Assembly (NCBI GenBank): GCA_938002705.1
Contig: CALLAG010000071.1
Span: 1-16,331, forward strand
DNA: 16,331 nt
Direction of reading: 5' to 3'
From: an uncultured Saprospiraceae bacterium
GTDB lineage: Bacteria > Bacteroidota > Bacteroidia > Chitinophagales > Saprospiraceae
Shown: in pieces, positions 16,208-16,331 of the stretch
How positions within the stretch are numbered: position 1 is the first letter of the stretch
Layout of the letters: every line of letters starts with the position of its first letter
Notes under the pieces: model-generated
What the model saw: only the letters and a program-made list of their open reading frames with translations
What the model was told of the DNA's origin: nothing
The model's database searches: none
Translations under genes and position numbers: made by a program

Positions 16208-16331
16208 GGAGCATCGTGCCTGACATTTATTTTTAATCGTTTTGATTTGCATTATAACTTCATGAGCTATTAAAAATCAATCGTCTGTTATGCGATAGAT
16301 TTTCTATCACATAATACAGGCTAAATGCTCC
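16208..16331. other. Nested inverted repeats forming a possible three-way junction at the window edge
   Basis: GGAGCAT (16208-16214) pairs with ATGCTCC (16325-16331). Inside it, after a 3x3 internal loop, GCCTG (16218-16222) pairs with CAGGC (16317-16321). Within that lie ATTTTTAAT (16229-16237) with ATTAAAAAT (16269-16277), and TGTTATG-c-GATAG (16286-16298) with CTATC-a-CATAATA (16304-16316) around an ATTTT loop. All the pairings are compatible with one fold. The outermost pair ends at the last base of the window, so the element may continue. No gene was seen in it. Confidence 0.5.

Noticed and set aside
16050..16331. CRISPR array or tRNA gene in the terminal gene-free region.
   Set aside because: The repeats are inverted, not direct and regularly spaced, and no cloverleaf with a T-loop consensus or CCA end was found.
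16208..16331. Calling this a retron msr-msd outright.
   Set aside because: No reverse transcriptase gene is visible, and the outer stem is only 7+5 bp. It stays one hypothesis among several.

Overview
The window reads as chromosomal DNA of a low-G+C member of the Bacteroidota, most likely of the Saprospiria. The evidence is one large secreted protein at 8271-12812. It ends in a type IX secretion (T9SS) sorting domain, contains three units ending in the GCDS motif, and has a dockerin-like segment with the motifs NGVSTLD and IQRHILG; I associate this combination with Saprospiraceae. Two leaders carry the Bacteroidota -7 promoter motif TAnnTTTG. Ribosome binding sites are weak throughout and two genes start with TTG, which also fits. 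The content is mostly ordinary metabolism with little mobile DNA.

Left part (1-5281). The 3' end of a MobA-like nucleotidyltransferase runs into the end of an xdhC gene, so two molybdenum-cofactor genes converge. xdhC lies 12 bases behind glpD (glycerol-3-phosphate dehydrogenase) on the minus strand. A thioredoxin-type glutathione peroxidase is divergent from glpD, followed by a convergent acyl-CoA dehydrogenase.

Middle (5355-8041, minus strand). An AT-rich toxin-antitoxin pair (PIN-domain toxin behind a small ribbon-helix-helix-type antitoxin, sharing one base) is followed by a two-gene unit of an alpha/beta hydrolase and a Tas-like aldo/keto reductase.

Right part (8271-16331). The 1513-residue T9SS protein ends in an 18-base convergent overlap with pnuC. 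A strong intrinsic terminator for it lies inside the pnuC coding sequence. pnuC follows an NhaC-type Na+/H+ antiporter gene with a 4-base gap. A divergent galE carries an in-frame TGA at codon 316, exactly where the usual 'KELGW' glycine belongs; the remaining 24 codons of a normal 340-residue GalE are intact behind it. It is the only TGA at the end of any open frame here: the other twelve genes end in TAA (8) or TAG (4).

The last 280 bases hold no gene I can see. They are dense in inverted repeats: three consecutive hairpins, a 10-base palindrome, and a nested set of pairings that would fold as a three-way junction ending at the window edge. Together with the broken galE this is the part most worth a second look. 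I saw no rRNA, tRNA, CRISPR array, insertion sequence or known riboswitch.
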